A DNA stretch of 8,613 bases from Candidatus Iainarchaeum sp. (GTDB lineage: Archaea > Iainarchaeota > Iainarchaeia > Iainarchaeales > DTGL01): assembly GCA_017608575.1 (NCBI GenBank), contig JAFCFP010000043.1:1-8613 (forward strand), in the 5' to 3' direction. Position 1 is the stretch's first letter; each line of letters begins with the position of its first letter. The position numbers and the translations under genes are program-made. Below are positions 6,802 to 8,613 of this stretch, piece after piece. Under the pieces are notes generated by a model that saw nothing but the letters and a program-made list of their open reading frames with translations, had not been told where the DNA came from and made no database searches.

Positions 6802-6808
6802 TATAAAA
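6802..6808 (+). promoter_or_regulatory. Possible promoter (TATA box) of the RelA/SpoT homologue
   Basis: TATAAAA in the 48-base gap after argS, centred about 30 bases before the ATG at 6835. It would give a leaderless or near-leaderless mRNA. No Shine-Dalgarno motif precedes the ATG. A second AT-rich element (TAATATAAAT, near 6822-6831) is too close to the start to serve it. Co-transcription with argS remains possible. Confidence 0.45.
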
Positions 6809-6834
6809 CAATTAATGCAGATAATATAAATAGC

Positions 6835-8613
6835 ATGGCGAAAAAGAAGGAAAAGAATGCAAAAAAGGGAAGAGCCAAAAAATTGTATGAAGTGTTAAAG
6901 CGCTCAGCGAAAAAAAAGAAAGCAAAGAAAAAAAGCAAAATTCCGATAATCAAGCTAAGCGTTCCAAAAAAAAACAAGCGAAGGGAAAAATATTCAAGCG
7001 AAATGAACGCATTGTTAAAAAAAATGGAAAAAAACATTGACATGCCGGATGTATTGCTAATTGAAAGGGTTTTTGGATTTATTTCAAAAGCAAACCCTTT
7101 GCTGAGAGCCCAAAAGCAAAAATTGGTTAAAAAGGCATTCACTTATTCCAGAAAAAAACACGGAAAACAAAAACGCGCTTCAGGTGACCCCTATTTCACT
7201 CACTTGATTGGAACAGCAATGATTATTTCGGATTACAATGTTGACAGTGAAACAGTAGCTGCTGCACTGCTTCATGACATCCTTGAAGATACTGACACAA
7301 AAGAAGAAGAAATAGTAAGAGAATTTGGTGAAGAAGTTGCATCACTTGTTTCAAGCGTTACACGCCTTGACAAAATAGTGAAAAAAAGAAAAGACGAAAA
7401 CCAAGCAAAATACTTACGCCAGTTAATGCGGGCTTCCTCGAAGGATTTTAGGGTCCTCCTAATAAAACTAGCGGACAAACTCCACAACCTCAGAACAATT
7501 GATTTTCTCCCAGAAAAAAAAAGAAAAGAAATAAGCAGGCAGGCGCTTGAAGTTTATGCACCTCTTGCAAGAGAGCTTGGCTTGCAGGAGATTCAATGGG
7601 AAATGGAAGACATCTGCTTCAGGGTACTGCATCCAAGGGAATTCAAAGAACTGGAAAAACGGCTGTCAAAAAAAATAAAATCAAAAGAAAGAGAGATAGA
7701 TAAAGCAATTGAAATGCTTTGCGCTGAAATGAATCGTTCAAAAAAGAAAACATCAAAAAAATTTAAGTTTGAAAAGCATTACAAAAACCTTTACAGCATT
7801 TACAGAAAAATAACAGAAGAAAACAGGACATTGGATGAATTGTATGATTATGTTTCGCTTTCCATTACCGCTAAAAGCGTTGATGACTGTTATAAGGCGT
7901 TGAGATTTGTTCACAAAACATTCTATCCAATTCCAATGAAAATGAAAGACTTTATTTCAATTCCTGCAGGCCTCAACCAAAAAGCAATTCACACTTCAGT
8001 CATTGGCCCCATGGGGAACCCGCTTAAAGTCCGCATTAGGACAAGTGAAAGAAAAAAAATATCTGCTTTAAGCTTGATTCTTCACAGGAAAAAAATGGCT
8101 TTTGGTCAAAACGCACAATTGCCCATTAGTGTTCCGGAGATTCCGGAATTTGAAGACAGTGAGTTCCTGGACGCACTTAAAAGCGATTACCTCAAACGTA
8201 GAATAAACGTTTTCACAGAAAAAGGAAGCATTGTCAGCATGCCGGTTTCCTCAACACTGCTTGATTTTGCATTCAAAATAAACCCGCAAAAGGCATTGAA
8301 GACAAGCGGTGGACGCGTTAATGGGAGAAGAGTTCCACTCTGGGAACAATTGCATTCGGGAGACAGAGCAGCGGTTTTTTTTGCTTCAAGGGAAACCGCT
8401 AAAGCAGACTGGCTTGAATTTGTATGCTCTTATGAAGCCAAAGAGGCAATAAAGAATTTTTTGAAAAAACCGTTAAAAGAACCCCAAAAATTACTGCAGC
8501 CTGCCTGTCTTACAATTGTTGCCGAAAACAGGCTTTCACTCCTTTTTGAACTTGGAAAAATTTTTTCAGAGCTGGGTTTGACAATTGAATCAATGCATGG
8601 TCAAAAGGCAAGC
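6835..8613 (+). CDS. Long RelA/SpoT homologue: intact (p)ppGpp hydrolase, degenerate synthetase (cut by window edge)
   Basis: 593 codons are open to the right edge. Residues 1-51 are extremely basic (21 Lys, 4 Arg). The HD hydrolase domain (about 100-280) keeps R114, H123, H147-D148, E151-D152 (LLHDILEDT) and N218 (KLADKLHNLRT), the Mn-binding and catalytic set of the RelSeq structure. The family linker EVYAPLARELGL..WEMEDICF follows. The synthetase-like domain (about 305-415) is recognisable (LYSIYRKI, YDYVSLSI, IHTSVIGP, RIRT). It keeps D338, but the catalytic Glu of ExQIRT is K398, the GRPKH Arg is H315, and the guanine-stacking Tyr is Q382. The TGS domain is about 457-518 (INVFTEKGSIV, GGRVNGRRVPL), and an ACT-like domain begins near 557. 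Prediction: it degrades, but does not make, (p)ppGpp. The family is secure; the loss of synthesis is inferred from a by-eye alignment. It follows argS by 48 bases on the same strand. Confidence 0.92.
   Translation, partial: MAKKKEKNAKKGRAKKLYEVLKRSAKKKKAKKKSKIPIIKLSVPKKNKRREKYSSEMNALLKKMEKNIDMPDVLLIERVFGFISKANPLLRAQKQKLVKKAFTYSRKKHGKQKRASGDPYFTHLIGTAMIISDYNVDSETVAAALLHDILEDTDTKEEEIVREFGEEVASLVSSVTRLDKIVKKRKDENQAKYLRQLMRASSKDFRVLLIKLADKLHNLRTIDFLPEKKRKEISRQALEVYAPLARELGLQEIQWEMEDICFRVLHPREFKELEKRLSKKIKSKEREIDKAIEMLCAEMNRSKKKTSKKFKFEKHYKNLYSIYRKITEENRTLDELYDYVSLSITAKSVDDCYKALRFVHKTFYPIPMKMKDFISIPAGLNQKAIHTSVIGPMGNPLKVRIRTSERKKISALSLILHRKKMAFGQNAQLPISVPEIPEFEDSEFLDALKSDYLKRRINVFTEKGSIVSMPVSSTLLDFAFKINPQKALKTSGGRVNGRRVPLWEQLHSGDRAAVFFASRETAKADWLEFVCSYEAKEAIKNFLKKPLKEPQKLLQPACLTIVAENRLSLLFELGKIFSELGLTIESMHGQKAS

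Noticed and set aside
6910..6917. A-run in the RSH gene as a possible frameshift or slippage site
   Set aside because: The reading frame is continuous from 6835 to 8613, and A-runs are expected in a Lys-rich, AT-rich gene.

Overview
The window looks like the genome of an AT-rich archaeon, possibly a small-genome (DPANN-like) lineage. The evidence is an A-type (A1AO) ATP synthase operon in the usual archaeal order, TATA-box-like promoters at archaeal spacing, GGTG/GGAGGTGA ribosome binding sites inside the operon, and apparently leaderless starts for the genes on the other strand. The domain assignment is an inference: some bacteria carry V/A-type ATPase operons in a similar order, and the two + strand genes have bacterial-type features.

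Positions 1-4912, minus strand: a tightly packed operon read right to left as atpH, atpI, atpK, atpE, atpC, atpF and the start of atpA, which runs off the left edge. Genes overlap by 8 bases, abut, or are separated by a few tens of bases. H and E are peripheral stalk subunits. I and K form the membrane ion channel and rotor ring. C and F belong to the central axle. A is the catalytic subunit. The K ring subunit carries what looks like a complete sodium-binding signature, so the enzyme may be Na+-coupled. B and D presumably follow to the left, outside the window.

Positions 4913-5082: a 170-base divergent intergenic region with one TATA-like element per direction. Between them lies a large interrupted inverted repeat (4985-5032) that could be an operator.

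Positions 5083-8613, plus strand: argS (arginyl-tRNA synthetase, 567 aa), then a long RelA/SpoT homologue that runs off the right edge (593 codons visible). The RelA/SpoT protein has HD hydrolase, synthetase-like, TGS and beginning ACT domains in the normal order. The hydrolase active site is intact. The synthetase domain has lost several key residues, including the catalytic glutamate, and the TGS domain lacks the expected histidines. It also has a very lysine-rich N-terminal extension. The prediction is a hydrolase-only or regulatory alarmone enzyme, next to a tRNA charging enzyme in a probable archaeon. This is the most interesting item in the window.

No RNA genes, CRISPR arrays, insertion sequences or other mobile elements were seen. 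There is no gene-free stretch longer than 300 bases.
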